From assembly GCF_964340395.1 (NCBI RefSeq), contig NC_135566.1:11100501-11164500 (forward strand): a DNA stretch of 64,000 nt, in the 5' to 3' direction. Position numbers and translations under genes: made by a program. Below are positions 1 to 11,900 of the stretch, piece by piece. Source of the DNA: Glandiceps talaboti (lineage: Eukaryota; Hemichordata; Enteropneusta; Spengelidae). The notes below the pieces were generated by a model. That model was not told the DNA's origin and did not search any database. It saw only the letters and a list, made by a program, of their open reading frames with translations. Position 1 is the stretch's first letter; the number at the start of each line of letters is the position of its first letter.

Positions 1-185
1 ATCCGAATGACTCGTCACCCACTGCTATTTTCTTTCGGGTTTGCTGTCGAGTCGAGCGTATGAATATCTTTATGCGAAATAACGACTTCGTTGGTACTAT
101 CCTTAAGCGTTTACTCAAACAAGATGTGTTCGACATGGCGCAGAAATTTATTAACTTCCGAAATCGACTAAACAATACAATTACT
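1..185 (+). other. Possible non-coding first exon / 5' UTR of the strawberry notch gene
   Basis: The first coding exon begins immediately after a splice acceptor (AG at 1390-1391, ATG at 1392), so a 5' non-coding exon must lie upstream. Bases 1-185 are the best candidate in the window: they are richer in CpG than the flanking DNA and end at a consensus donor (GTAAGT at 186). An ATG at 60 opens an 89-codon frame running to 329, past that donor, with no recognisable product; I do not call it. The true transcription start could lie left of the window. This is inference from splice-site logic only. Confidence 0.3.
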
Positions 186-970
186 GTAAGTTTGTATATA
201 GTACTAGTGGTAGTTGACATAGCCAAGGACAGTGTACAAAATAACCTTGCATGCACAAGAACTCTATCACGTAATGCAAAGGCATTTCCTATGGCAAAGT
301 TTAGTGACGTTTCATTGATTTGTTTTTGAATTTATTTATTTTTATTTATTGAATTAGTTATTACTTCAATAATTTTTTTTCGCTGTTTCATATACAGTAT
401 ACTGTATGGTTTCGTTCTTGTATGAGTTCTCAACTTGTTGACTGTGCAAAACCCATACTAATTTCATTTTCCCCAAATCATCCATTTGCTGCTGTCTAGG
501 AACTGTCAATTCAATATCAAGCCCACCAGATAAATCCAATTTGATTTATTATGGAAATTACCTGATAACAAAATATAAGTAGTTACTCAAAATACAAAGC
601 TATTGACAGATCATGTTGGGACCATGTAGGTATTACAAAAATTGACAATATTACATTAGTACCGGGGTATACAAATTATAATATATATATAATATATATA
701 TAATATATATATATCTAATCTAATTTTCTTAGTAAGCAAATTGCCACTAAATCCCCTTATTGTGCAGTCTTGTTGATATTATAATTGCAATGTCATTTAA
801 AACCATTCAATTAAAGTAAGCTTCTGTTCCAAACACAAAGTAGAAATTTAGTGCCAGAGAAATTTTTGACTGCATACTTTTGTCTTTGTCAACAGATTAA
901 CCCACTTTCAGTGAGTATCTGTACATATCTGTAATGTTTTTGGACTGCATATTATTTATTTTCATTTCAC

Positions 971-1195
971 GGCTTGAAATTAACTTTTTCTTTGGTAGTC
1001 CTAGTGGGCTACCAATTTCAGAAAGTGGTAGCCCAAGGATGGTGACCAATAGTCTCATATTCCTGAATTGTAAACATAGTTCCCCTATTGGAGATAATTA
1101 TTGAAACACTTTTATATCCGTAAGCTGCAAATTATGGTAGCCTCATGACATGAATTGGTAGTCTGTGGACACAGGACTACTGTTAATGTCGAGCC
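971..1195. mobile_element. Short TIR element (MITE) in SBNO intron 1 or 5' region
   Basis: Terminal inverted repeats GGCTTGAAATTAAC (971-984) and GTTAATGTCGAGCC (1182-1195) match at 12 of 14 positions. The interior holds inverted GGTAGTCC / GGGCTACCA / TGGTAGCCC motifs. It is about 225 bp, has no coding capacity, and is likely a non-autonomous DNA element. No clear target duplication is seen. Confidence 0.55.
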
Positions 1196-1308
1196 CTGCA
1201 TTTCCAAAATGTCAAAAGTTTTACCTTCAGAAGGTTTGACAACCATACAGTATTCACCCTAAGGGACGTGGCCAATTTTAAAAGCAGCAGGTAACATTGG
1301 AAAAGTAT

Positions 1309-1350
1309 GTTACCTTTATTTGTGTGGTATTGAGACGGGAGATAATACAG
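1309..1350 (+). repeat. Decayed duplicate of the SBNO exon 1 acceptor/start region
   Basis: Bases 1309-1350 repeat 1365-1407 at a 56-57 bp offset: both have TGTTACCTTTATTT, then GGGAGATAATACAGGG. In the upstream copy the start codon is ACG (1335-1337) and an in-frame TAA follows six codons later, so it cannot replace the real start. Confidence 0.75.
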
Positions 1351-1391
1351 GGTAATAATTCAAATGTTACCTTTATTTATATTTTATTCAG

Positions 1392-1523
1392 ATGGGAGAT
1401 AATACAGGGCAATATCAGGATTTATTGTCCGCAGCATTAGGTCAGAGTGGATTAGATTTCGATGAAAGTGATATTGGATTAGAGGAAGATGTGACAGCGC
1501 CACCAGACAGTGTGTTAGCTGCG
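1392..1523 (+). CDS. SBNO1: SBNO coding exon 1 (aa 1-44)
   Basis: The start codon sits directly at the acceptor (TTTTATTCAG|ATG). The exon encodes the N-terminus [20 protein letters not shown] and an acidic stretch, matching the QDLL-AAL opening known from SBNO1. The donor is GTAAGA at 1524 and the phase is 0. A decayed copy of the acceptor and start region lies 56-57 bp upstream. Confidence 0.85.
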
Positions 1524-2924
1524 GTAAGATCTTGCTATTTTCTTATGAATAGTCAAGTTTTTAGTATTGCTGAATTTTGAGATGGAGATTGAGGAGAAAT
1601 ACTAATGCTACCATATGATATTGAAAAAAGAATATTTTGTTTATTTCAAACATGTGATTTTCATTGTGTATTACTTCTACAGTGATTGTTTTAACGAATG
1701 ATCATATCTTGATAGCTAAAATTAAAAAAAAAAAACATTTAGTTTGTCAGCCTTTCGGCAACTTTATAGTTTAATAGGTATTGTTTTATTTAGAAAAAAG
1801 TGTGATTTTGAGAATTGACAAAACAGTAGATTAAAAGCTCCAGGAAATAAATGTATTTTCATAAACTTTATGTTCTGGGGAGTCATTTCATGATTTCACA
1901 TCACATAAGTTTTGCACGATTGCCAAGAAAGTTTGTTTCACCTCCATTGTCTCACTAATCCCCCACTGTTGCCATTGGAATTAGCATACATACATATGTA
2001 TTAGATGTACACTGAATATTCATGAGTATTTATGTAAATGTAATGATCATTTAGGATTCATGAATATTCAGTTTGCATCTTAGTTATGCATGTGTGCTAA
2101 GTCCCATGATGCATTGGTGGACATGTGTTGGAATAGAGGGAGAAATAGAGTTTCAATTTGGTGTTTCTTGGCAAACTTTGTTTATGTGATGTGAAATCAT
2201 GAAATGACTCCAGAAACCAAAAAATGCCTCTATTTCCTGGAGTGGCTTTTCCCTTTTACCATGGTATACATGTAGTAGTGAATACTTTGTCCATGACTGT
2301 GAATGAAAAATTTCTGATCTGTCCAAATTACCAGCAAACTGATTCTGTAAACAACCTGTTGAACATCAAAAATCCCCCAAAAATCCAATTAACAACCCAT
2401 TGACTTCCGAGTGTATTACAAATATTGCAAAAAAGTATGATTACCAAGATAAAATCTGCTAAAACAAAACCTATTCTTGCATGTGTACCTTATTTTTGAA
2501 AATTTTCTATTGATTATTTGGACTCCAATGTTTTGAAAGGATGGTGAATTAATAAAACATATTTTGATTTCAATGCTTTTTATCTGTGTTTCACTGTGGA
2601 AGTGCTGTTAAATATGGTGAAAAAAATGTAGATTTTTACAAATGTCAAGTGATTACTTGCAAATTAGTGCATTAAATCTTATGGCCAGAGGGCTTTTTCT
2701 GTTTGGAATTCATTCCATTTGAAATAGGAAATGCAAAGACTGTTGACACGTTAAACGTAGTTTAAAGACGCATTAGACAACATTTCAGTAATTTAATTTA
2801 ACTGGTCGTTTTTTTTTAAAGTGATTGATTTTAACTTGTCGGTTTTTATACAATGAGAATTATTTTAGTTGGTTGGTTTTATACTTAGGCCCTCTATGTG
2901 TGCTGTTATTTTCGTACTTTTTTT

Positions 2925-2984
<60 letters not shown>

Positions 2985-5900
2985 TAAATTTCAGTCTGTG
3001 CAGTGCACTGAGACACACATGTAGTGTATTTTCTTACAAGAAATAAATAATAAGAACAATAACAGTGCATACCACACAACTGAATACTACCCTAGTAGTA
3101 CATGTATTTGCATTACAGTGTAAAGCCACAACCATTATTGTATACCTACTTGTATGTACAAGTGCCAATGAGTGTACAAGTATTTCGGCCATGTAATCAT
3201 GTGTACACACCCAATACATTTTTATAAAATTTTGCTGTTTCAGATAAACATATAGGTAATAATAATAACAGAACCCCATGATACATTAATGTCAGTGTAG
3301 GCTACTTAGGTTATTTGCCCCCCCCCCCCCCTCCCTCTAATATTGCACTTGAACTCACTTTGCTCATGACAGAATGGTGATAGAGAACACCACAAGTACT
3401 ATGTAAATACCCCAAGTATGTCACTCTAGAACTCATGCATGCATCATGGTGTTCTGTAACTAATATTACGGATATCTATTATTTGCTTTTTGCGGCAAAT
3501 ATTAGGAGCAAATATGGCATACATTATATATATCAATGCTTGCCTTATGCTAACCTTTCCCTTCATTTGACTATCGAGGTATATGTAGAATATGATTTTT
3601 TTTTTAAAAGTCAAATGTCAGTGGAGCTCGATCATATCCCTTGGTACAGTCAGAGTATTGAAAGTCATTCATGACACTCTGAAAACATACTCATCTCTCC
3701 CCTGTGACATGATTGGCTCACTCCTGTCACATGATGATTAATGATATCCCAGGGTAGAAGTGGTAACATACACTTGTCGAACCTGACACAAAAGTGTGGA
3801 ATTATATTGTTAACAGTTTATGACTTAATTAAGCTATTTCTCTTCATTATTAACTTGTTGGTGATTAACTACATATTGTCAATAAGTCATTGGATATTTA
3901 AAATATATCACCTTTGTCATTGAAATCTATTTAACTGTTGTGATACAAACATTCACTTACTTCAAAGTATGATATGAATGTAAATAACAATAATGAAGCA
4001 GATGATATTCATATTTATGAAAAATCAGATGAAAATATGCTGTGTCATACAAATGTACAAAGTAATATGTCAATCATAAATATGTTTATATTTCATGTTT
4101 TGGATATATTTAGTACACCCATCTTTTAGTTGAAGGGTAGAGATCTTTCTCCTCGTAGTCAAGTCTCTGAAGGGTAGATGTCTTTCACCCCTGACTTGTA
4201 CTTGCTGGTAGACAGGTCTCTGACACACAATTTATCAGTTAGCTGTTGTGAGGAAGTCAGTTATTGTCATATTTGCCTGACTGCCATCCAACAAGTCTGG
4301 TATAATTTAAAGGATATTAACAGCTTTCTCTCCCTGCATAGTGCATGATATTCTTTAGAGGGAAGCAACCTCTCAGTGTCTGGGTACAAAGAGAGTCATT
4401 ATGTAATTACACCCCAAAAAATAGGGTTAAGTACAAGCTAGGGAAGGGACAATGTGATACTGCACTTATTCTATGCACTACCATTCACTACTTGTCAACC
4501 TACATGTATACAGAGAGAAGGTCTATTTTGCCTGAATATTTTTTGTTAGTTAAATTATTTTGAGTAGAGAGTTATATAAAATGGCCCCCTTTATATGAAA
4601 AGACACGTTTTGAAAAACAATATGCCGCACAGTAACTTATCCAGTATAATTATATATCCTAAAATGAAAACCACTTACTAACCTAAGTGGTCACAAGAGT
4701 TGAGTTACACCTACTATCATAATATGTTGTTAATTATCATGTACATATGGGTTATGTCCAGGAAACCAATCACTGTTTCAAATCAATTGTGGGTTTTTTA
4801 TCTATCATAAGTAGTATACATGTAAAGACAAGATCAATACTTCAATCTAGGATAAAAAAAACACTAAATTTTTATACTTAGGCCATAATCTCCCCACACC
4901 CCTTCTAACTAAATTGACCAAAATTGAAAACTGTTTCAGACTGCACTATCAATTTCAAATCTGTGTAGTAGTATGTGGTGCTATAAATATAAAGCCAGTA
5001 TGTAGGGAGAAAAAATAGCTCTTTTATTGACACTTTACTGTATTTTAGTGCCATGCATTTACTATGGTGAAAATTCTCCAATTTCTCTCAATTTGATGAT
5101 ATTTAAAAAGAAATGTTTTATTTAGGGGTATAAAACAGATTCCTTTAAAAGTAAAATTGATTTTGTAGGGTGAGAACTAAAATGGCTCAAACCACCCCCA
5201 CCCCAAAGTAAAAGAATTTATTTTTTTTATCCTAAATTAAAACATAGTCAGGCAGATATCGATGTACATTTGTACTGTCTATGGATCACTTCCCTTTTTT
5301 ATCTTCTAATAACATAAAGACACATGATACGATGGAAAATTTTTACAAATTAGATTGATCATTCATTTTCTAGTATTTCTCAGTTCTCTGAGTTCTCCTT
5401 ACTAGGTAGTAATACATTCTACCTTTGGAAATTATATTAGCTTTATTCACAATGAATAAAATATGTAGAAAAATAAGTAGTTAATATTCTCATACAGCTT
5501 ACTAAAAATGTACCTTGCATACATATACAAGATGAATATATAATTAGTAATCATTTCCTCAAATATAAATTATTAAGCATTTTTTTCGTATAAACTAATT
5601 ACTTATAAAGTTTAATTGAAATGACTGGTTATAAATATAAAATATCTTAAGGCCTTGCATTGTACTGTAAACCTGAAATTTTTTGTCAAGGACTTATTTT
5701 AGCTAATTCCGCTAGAAAACAAAAAAACATAAAAATAAATAGTTACTAAAATACTTTCTTGTACATGAAAACAATGTGCCAGTCTGGTAAAAATTAGTCT
5801 TTGAGAATAAGCTGAATACTGTAAACGCGCAAAATTTTCTAGTAGCGAAAATGTTAAGGTTTACAGAATATTGTATGTGAAAATGATAAAGTAGTTATCA

Positions 5901-8900
5901 AATGTCAATGTGTGTTTTACAACAACTTCAGCATGAAAAATAATACAATTCAGTGAGTATTTGTTGTGTGAAGGTTTTGAGTAATATCACTTTACAGGCT
6001 ATTACACAGAGTGGGCTGAAAGATGCGCACAGTAGAGTACAGACAGTAAATTTATAACAAGCTATATTTCAGAAAGGACTGGGTGTTAACTTTATGTGAG
6101 GTGTCAGTTTGACAGACTATTGCTTAGAGTGGGTTTGAAGATGCCTTAAGTACAAGAAATAGTATGTGATGTGTCAGTTTGACAGGCTACGACTCAGAAA
6201 GGACTGGGTATTAACTTTATGTGAGGTGCTTTGACAGACTATTGCTTAAAGTGGGTTGGAAGATGCCTTAAGTACAAGAAATAGTATGTGATGTGTCAGT
6301 TTGACAGGCTACGACTCAGAAAGGACTGGGTGTTAACTTTATGTAAGGTGTCAGTTTGACAGACTATTGCTTAAAGTGGGTTGGAAGATGCCTTAAGTAC
6401 AAGAAATAGTATGTGATGTGTCAGTTTGACTGGCTACGACTCAGAAAGGACTGGGTGTTAACTTTGTGTGAGGTGCTTTGACAGACTATTGCTTAAAGTG
6501 GGTTGGAAGATGCCTTAAGTACTAGAAATAGTATGTGATGTGTCAGTTTGACAGGCTACAACTCAGAAAAGACTGGGTATTAACATTGTGTGGTATGTCA
6601 ACTCATGTTTACAGGCTTATATAGCTCAGAGTGGGCTGGAAGTTGTCCTGTGAACTACTACTAGTAGTACATTATCATGTGTCCATTTGACAGGCTATTG
6701 CTTAGAGTGGCTTTGACAGTGTCTGAATGACTACAAATAATATCTGATGTGTCAGTTTGACAGACTATAATTACTCAGAATGGACTGAGTTTTAACAATA
6801 TATGTATAAATGTACTTTGAGTAGATCCTAGGGAACTATTTCTCCATGGTTTTCACCAGAATTTTTTTCTGTTACTGTCAAAGTTTGCATTTTTTTCCTT
6901 TCAATTTCTGGTAGAATAAAGATCAATTAATTAATCATTCAATCAATCATTCAATCAATCGATGTCACTTTGTGTCATTATTACAGGCTATAGCACAAAG
7001 TGGGCTGGAAGATGCCTTGAGTACTGGCAATGATGATCTGCTAGCAGCATTAACACCAGCACCTACACCAGTTCCAGCAGTGCAGCCTTCTGTGAGTATT
7101 ACATTGTGTATTAACTATAGCTCTGTACAGTACTCAGTAAGAATGAGTAGATGGCATCATGGTATATAGCTCTGTACAGTACTCAGTAAGGGATGGGTAG
7201 ATGACATCATGGTATATAGCTCTGTACAGTACTCAGTAAGGGATGGGTAGATGACATCATGGTATATAGCTCTGTACAGTACTCAGTAAGGGATGGGTAG
7301 ATGGCATCATGGTATATAGCTCTGTACAGTACTCAGTAAGGGATGGGTAGATGACATCATGGTATATAGCTCTGTACAGTACTCAGTAAGGGATGGGTAG
7401 ATTGCATCTACATCTACAAATATCTTGTTCCAGCGCGATCTGCATCTTTTATGTGGTGATCGCATTGTGTGAATTCTCCACTTTTCATCATTTGAGAGTG
7501 TCTGAAATGTATTGTACATGCAGAAAAATGAATCGATTAGATAGCTGTTGAAGGCTGAACTTCCTAGTTCCTTATCCAAAAAACAAACTGACAAAATATC
7601 CTGTATAAGGAAGGTGTAAAGTTCAGCAACACTGCACAGAAATTTGTTGAAGGCATCCCTAAATAGGAATGGTTTTTGTTCTGGGTGGAAAGGCCAGTGG
7701 ATGAAAAAGTATGTAATTCCAATGAACAACAAAAGGTTATTTATGTGTTATTACAAAGTGTGTATAGCAGACAGGAAATGACTGGTACTCATTTACCTAG
7801 ATGTGTGATATTCTATACCTTCACTCTTTCACTCAGTACAATAAACTGTGTAAACATTGACACCAGTATTTATAAGGCTATAATTGCGTAGACTTACTAG
7901 AAACCAAGTGAATAATTGGATTGGAAAAACTCCTGTTGCTGCACAACCCTAGTCTGTAAGGTACACCGTGGTGGGATGCTCTCACACGTCGGTCAAGCCC
8001 TCTGAGAGAGGAGGCCAGTGAGGGTAGAATGACACAATGTATCTTACAGTCTAACACAACCCCAGACCTTACAACTGACAGCATATACATATATATGTCC
8101 TTTCCTTTCAGATTGCATCACATACTGCATTTATTGTGCACCCTTCCACAGCATCTCAAGTTGTAAAGTTGCCATTACAGACAACCACTGCCACCAGAAT
8201 AAGTCAACCCCAAACCAGGACTGTGGTCAGAGTACCTACTGCTGTCACACAATCAACACCGACTACAACACTAATGAAAGTACCTGTGCAATCAACTATA
8301 AACTCAACTAGTACCAATAGTGGTACTGTAGTCAAACTCCAGCCTACGTCACAACCTGGAGTCGTTGCCATGACTACTGTTCCTGCTCCTGGTAGCGTAG
8401 CAGTGAATAATGGGACACTGAAAAAAGAATTGACTCACAAAGATGTAACAAGACTTTGGTCAAATGAAGACTTAAAAGCTAGAGGTTTCTCACCAACACC
8501 TGTAAGTTTAGTGTTCATAAGTATGGGTTTCACAGACACCTGTAAGTTTAGTGTTCATAAGTATGGGTCTCACAGACACCTGTAAGTTTAGTTGATATAG
8601 ATTTTATGGGTTCGTTTTCTACTGTAAAAACATATTGGTGGTACAAGTGAGTTATTTATTCTTCTATGAATTCTGATGATTACAAATCTCTGTGTTTTTT
8701 AATTGAAGTTAAGTTCTGTGTGCCAAGTTATACATTACAACCTTTGTATTTCATTTAATCTGCCAAGCTGATATGAATAGCTTTGGTCAAATATGTTTTT
8801 CTACTTTTGATTGTTAATTTTTGTCTTTTTGTACCAACAATATGCTTGTGAAAGAGGCTGTCAGAATGCCTAATGATTCCTCTCTTGGTGATTTTGTTGA

Positions 8901-11900
8901 CGATAAGCATGTAAATCTACCTGAGTTCACCAGGCACACTACCAGGATGTCAAAAAAAAAATCAGTTCATGTCTGGGTTTAAGTCTTATGTTTAAACATT
9001 CCCATTTTTTGGTGTGTGATTCAGACACACAGTAGAAATATGATGTATCGAAAAGAACCTGAAGAAGAAGATGTTGATGAAGACGATGAAGAATCTGGAC
9101 CCACAGAGACATATGCCACATATATGCCAAGTAAATGTAAGTATTCACATACATGGAGAGTCAGACATATGCCACATATATGCCAAGTAAATGGAAGTAT
9201 TCACTTACATAGACATATGCTACATATATGCCCAAGTAAATCACACACACATAGACATATGCTACATATATGCCAAGTAAATGTAAGTATTCCAATGTGT
9301 ACCCATGATTACTTGCATTGATACATAGGCATGCCTGTAGTATTGTGACAGTGCAATGCTGAAAACATTATTACATATCTGTATGAAAATAAGCATGCAA
9401 ACATTCAATGTACATGAAGAAATGTGAATGCACAGTTGTTTTCTGTATGAAATGTGGTGTTTTCAATAAACATATGTAATGATAAGAGTACCTCTTGATA
9501 TGTGAGTGCCAGTGTTAGTACTTGGGGTATTTAGACTCATGTTTGTGGTGTCTTCTGCTGCACTTTCAATTGATCAGCTCATGAAAATACAACTGCAGAA
9601 AACACTACAAGCACCTGTGCAGATACTCCAAGTACACCATTCTGGCACTCGTACACTGTGAGGTGCTCTCATAGTATGAACAGAGACATATGCATACATG
9701 TCAAAAATGTATTAACATGCACAGAGACTGTAGACCTTGTGAATGCCTAGTAGATATCAGCCTAATCAACATAATTTATTCCTGTGTATCTCTTCTCCAC
9801 CAGTGAAACTTGGTATACCTCATCCAGATCCAGTGGTTGAAACAAGTTCATTGTCAAGTATTTTACCGCCAAATATCTGGTACAGACTTAGCATACCAGA
9901 ACATGTAATAGACTATGGCTACTTGTCAGCATTGCAACTAGAAGCCATCATCTATGCTTGCCAACAACATGAGACTTTCCTGGCTAACGGAGATAGGGCA
10001 GGGTTCCTTGTAGGTGAGGCATGATTAACAAATGCTATAGAATTCAAAACTTTCAAATAGCAATGTAAATGGAATCCTGGTATGTGAATGTACCATGTGT
10101 GTGTATACACTATCATGGAAATGAGGATACTTTTGTCATTCAAGTCTTTTCACTATCACAACACATTTTAACAGTTGTATTTCAAACCCATTACTCATAT
10201 TTATTTGTCATTGTATATGAAAGTAGTATGTGTACTTTGGGCGTAAAGTTCCTTTTGTTGAAGGACCATGTTTTATAGATTGTAACATTATGGAGAAATA
10301 TCACGACATTGGTAGTCATATAGTGAATAGCACTCAAAAAGTTTTGATATTTAAAAAATAGCAACTTCAGAATCTATAAATTTTTGTGTTTTGAATCAGT
10401 TATATGTATTCCATCAAAAATCAGACGTATGATGTTTGAAATCCTAGACTTTATCCAGTTCATTGTCTTTCCCTTGGTCAGGTGATGGTGCCGGTGTCGG
10501 GAAAGGTCGCACTGTAGCTGGAATCATCCATGAAAACTATCTCCTTGGCAGGAAACGCTCACTTTGGTAAGTTTCAATTCATCACATATATTGTACAATC
10601 ATTTCAATGAGAAAAACATGAAATGAGAAACATGTCGACGATATCATTATGGGTAAACATTGGCCTGTGCTCATACTAACTTTATCTACCACTAGGGGGC
10701 ACTGTTCATGAAGATCAGAGTGAGGACTCAGTGGTTTGCCACATGTCAGTTTATATTAATTATATATTCATAAATATGTTGTCATAGATACGATAATCCA
10801 CCAAATCATTTTCTACAGGTTGAGTGTTTCCAATGATCTGAAATATGATGCTGCAAGAGATTTGAAGGATATCGGTGCAAGTAACATTGCTGTGAATTCA
10901 CTTAACAAGGTAAGGGATGAAATATCCTCTGGTCTCATAAAAGAATGAAATGTGGTGATTTCTTAGAATACTAAAAAAAAGCTAAAAATTGACTACAGAA
11001 TGTACAGTGTGATGATGTCATCAGTGTACATGTGCAAGTATATACTTGTACTAATACTTCTGGAAGTGATAGTATAAACAGATATATGTGGTTGTCAACA
11101 TGTTCTGCTTTGTATGCAGTGTACTCGGACTCAGTGTTCCTCTTGCCTACAGTTAGTAAATACACCAATATTTCATCTAACTTTTCCTTCCTCCCTACAG
11201 TTCAAATATGCCAAGATTTCATCCAAGGAGAATGGTAGTGTTAAAAAAGGAGTCATATTTGCAACTTATTCATCTTTGATTGGAGAGAGTCAATCTAACA
11301 ATAAATACAGGACACGTCTAAAACAACTATTACAGTGGTGTGGAGAAGACTTTGATGGTGTGGTATCCTTTACAGTCAAACTCGGTTGTTACCCTGTCAT
11401 GATTTTACAAAGTTGTAGAAGCTTTAGTAACAGAGATAGGACCAAGTAGTAGAACTTTCAAAAGTGTCCCGTACTATTGGTAGGTAAGGCCAACAAAATT
11501 GTTTGGTTCTGGTAACCCAACCCTACTTAGTTGTTTACCACTGACCCTAAACTTTTTTTAGGTAATTCAAATAAAATTATCAAAAAATTTGCAAAGTCGC
11601 GCAAGAAATAGTGAGATTTGAAGATGTCATCGCCTCATGTGATCAAAACAACATGGTATTATACACGATGTCTTCAGCATATTTGACAGAAAGTGTGATC
11701 ACATTAATATTTTTTTTCAAATCCTACCTACTAAGCTACCCACACTATTTTGAAATTGGCATTATCGAAACCTCACAATTCCTTTTATTTGCCCTAACCA
11801 TTACACGTGTATATAGTAATTTGGGATTTCAGGAAGATTTTACCTGTCTACTTTAAACTTTGTTTATAATCTTTCACACATTCTCAAATGAAAGATATCC

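Noticed and set aside
4850-5232. Possible TIR element bounded by AGGATAAAAAAA and TTTTTTTTATCCT
   Set aside because: The inverted ends are only about 13 bp and mostly A/T homopolymer; no internal structure supports it.
7307-7732. 141-codon minus-strand frame in SBNO intron 2
   Set aside because: It is antisense within an intron and its C-terminal part is the 50-bp minisatellite read backwards; no family resemblance.
8850-8975. Possible extra exon in SBNO intron 3 (open stretch reading [20 protein letters not shown])
   Set aside because: The composition looks coding, but the acceptor lacks a pyrimidine tract, there is no good donor, and exons 3 and 4 already join in phase as in the family.
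9025-9032. Alternative exon 4 acceptor at ACACACAG, 8 bp downstream
   Set aside because: It would begin the exon with TAG in the required frame, a stop.
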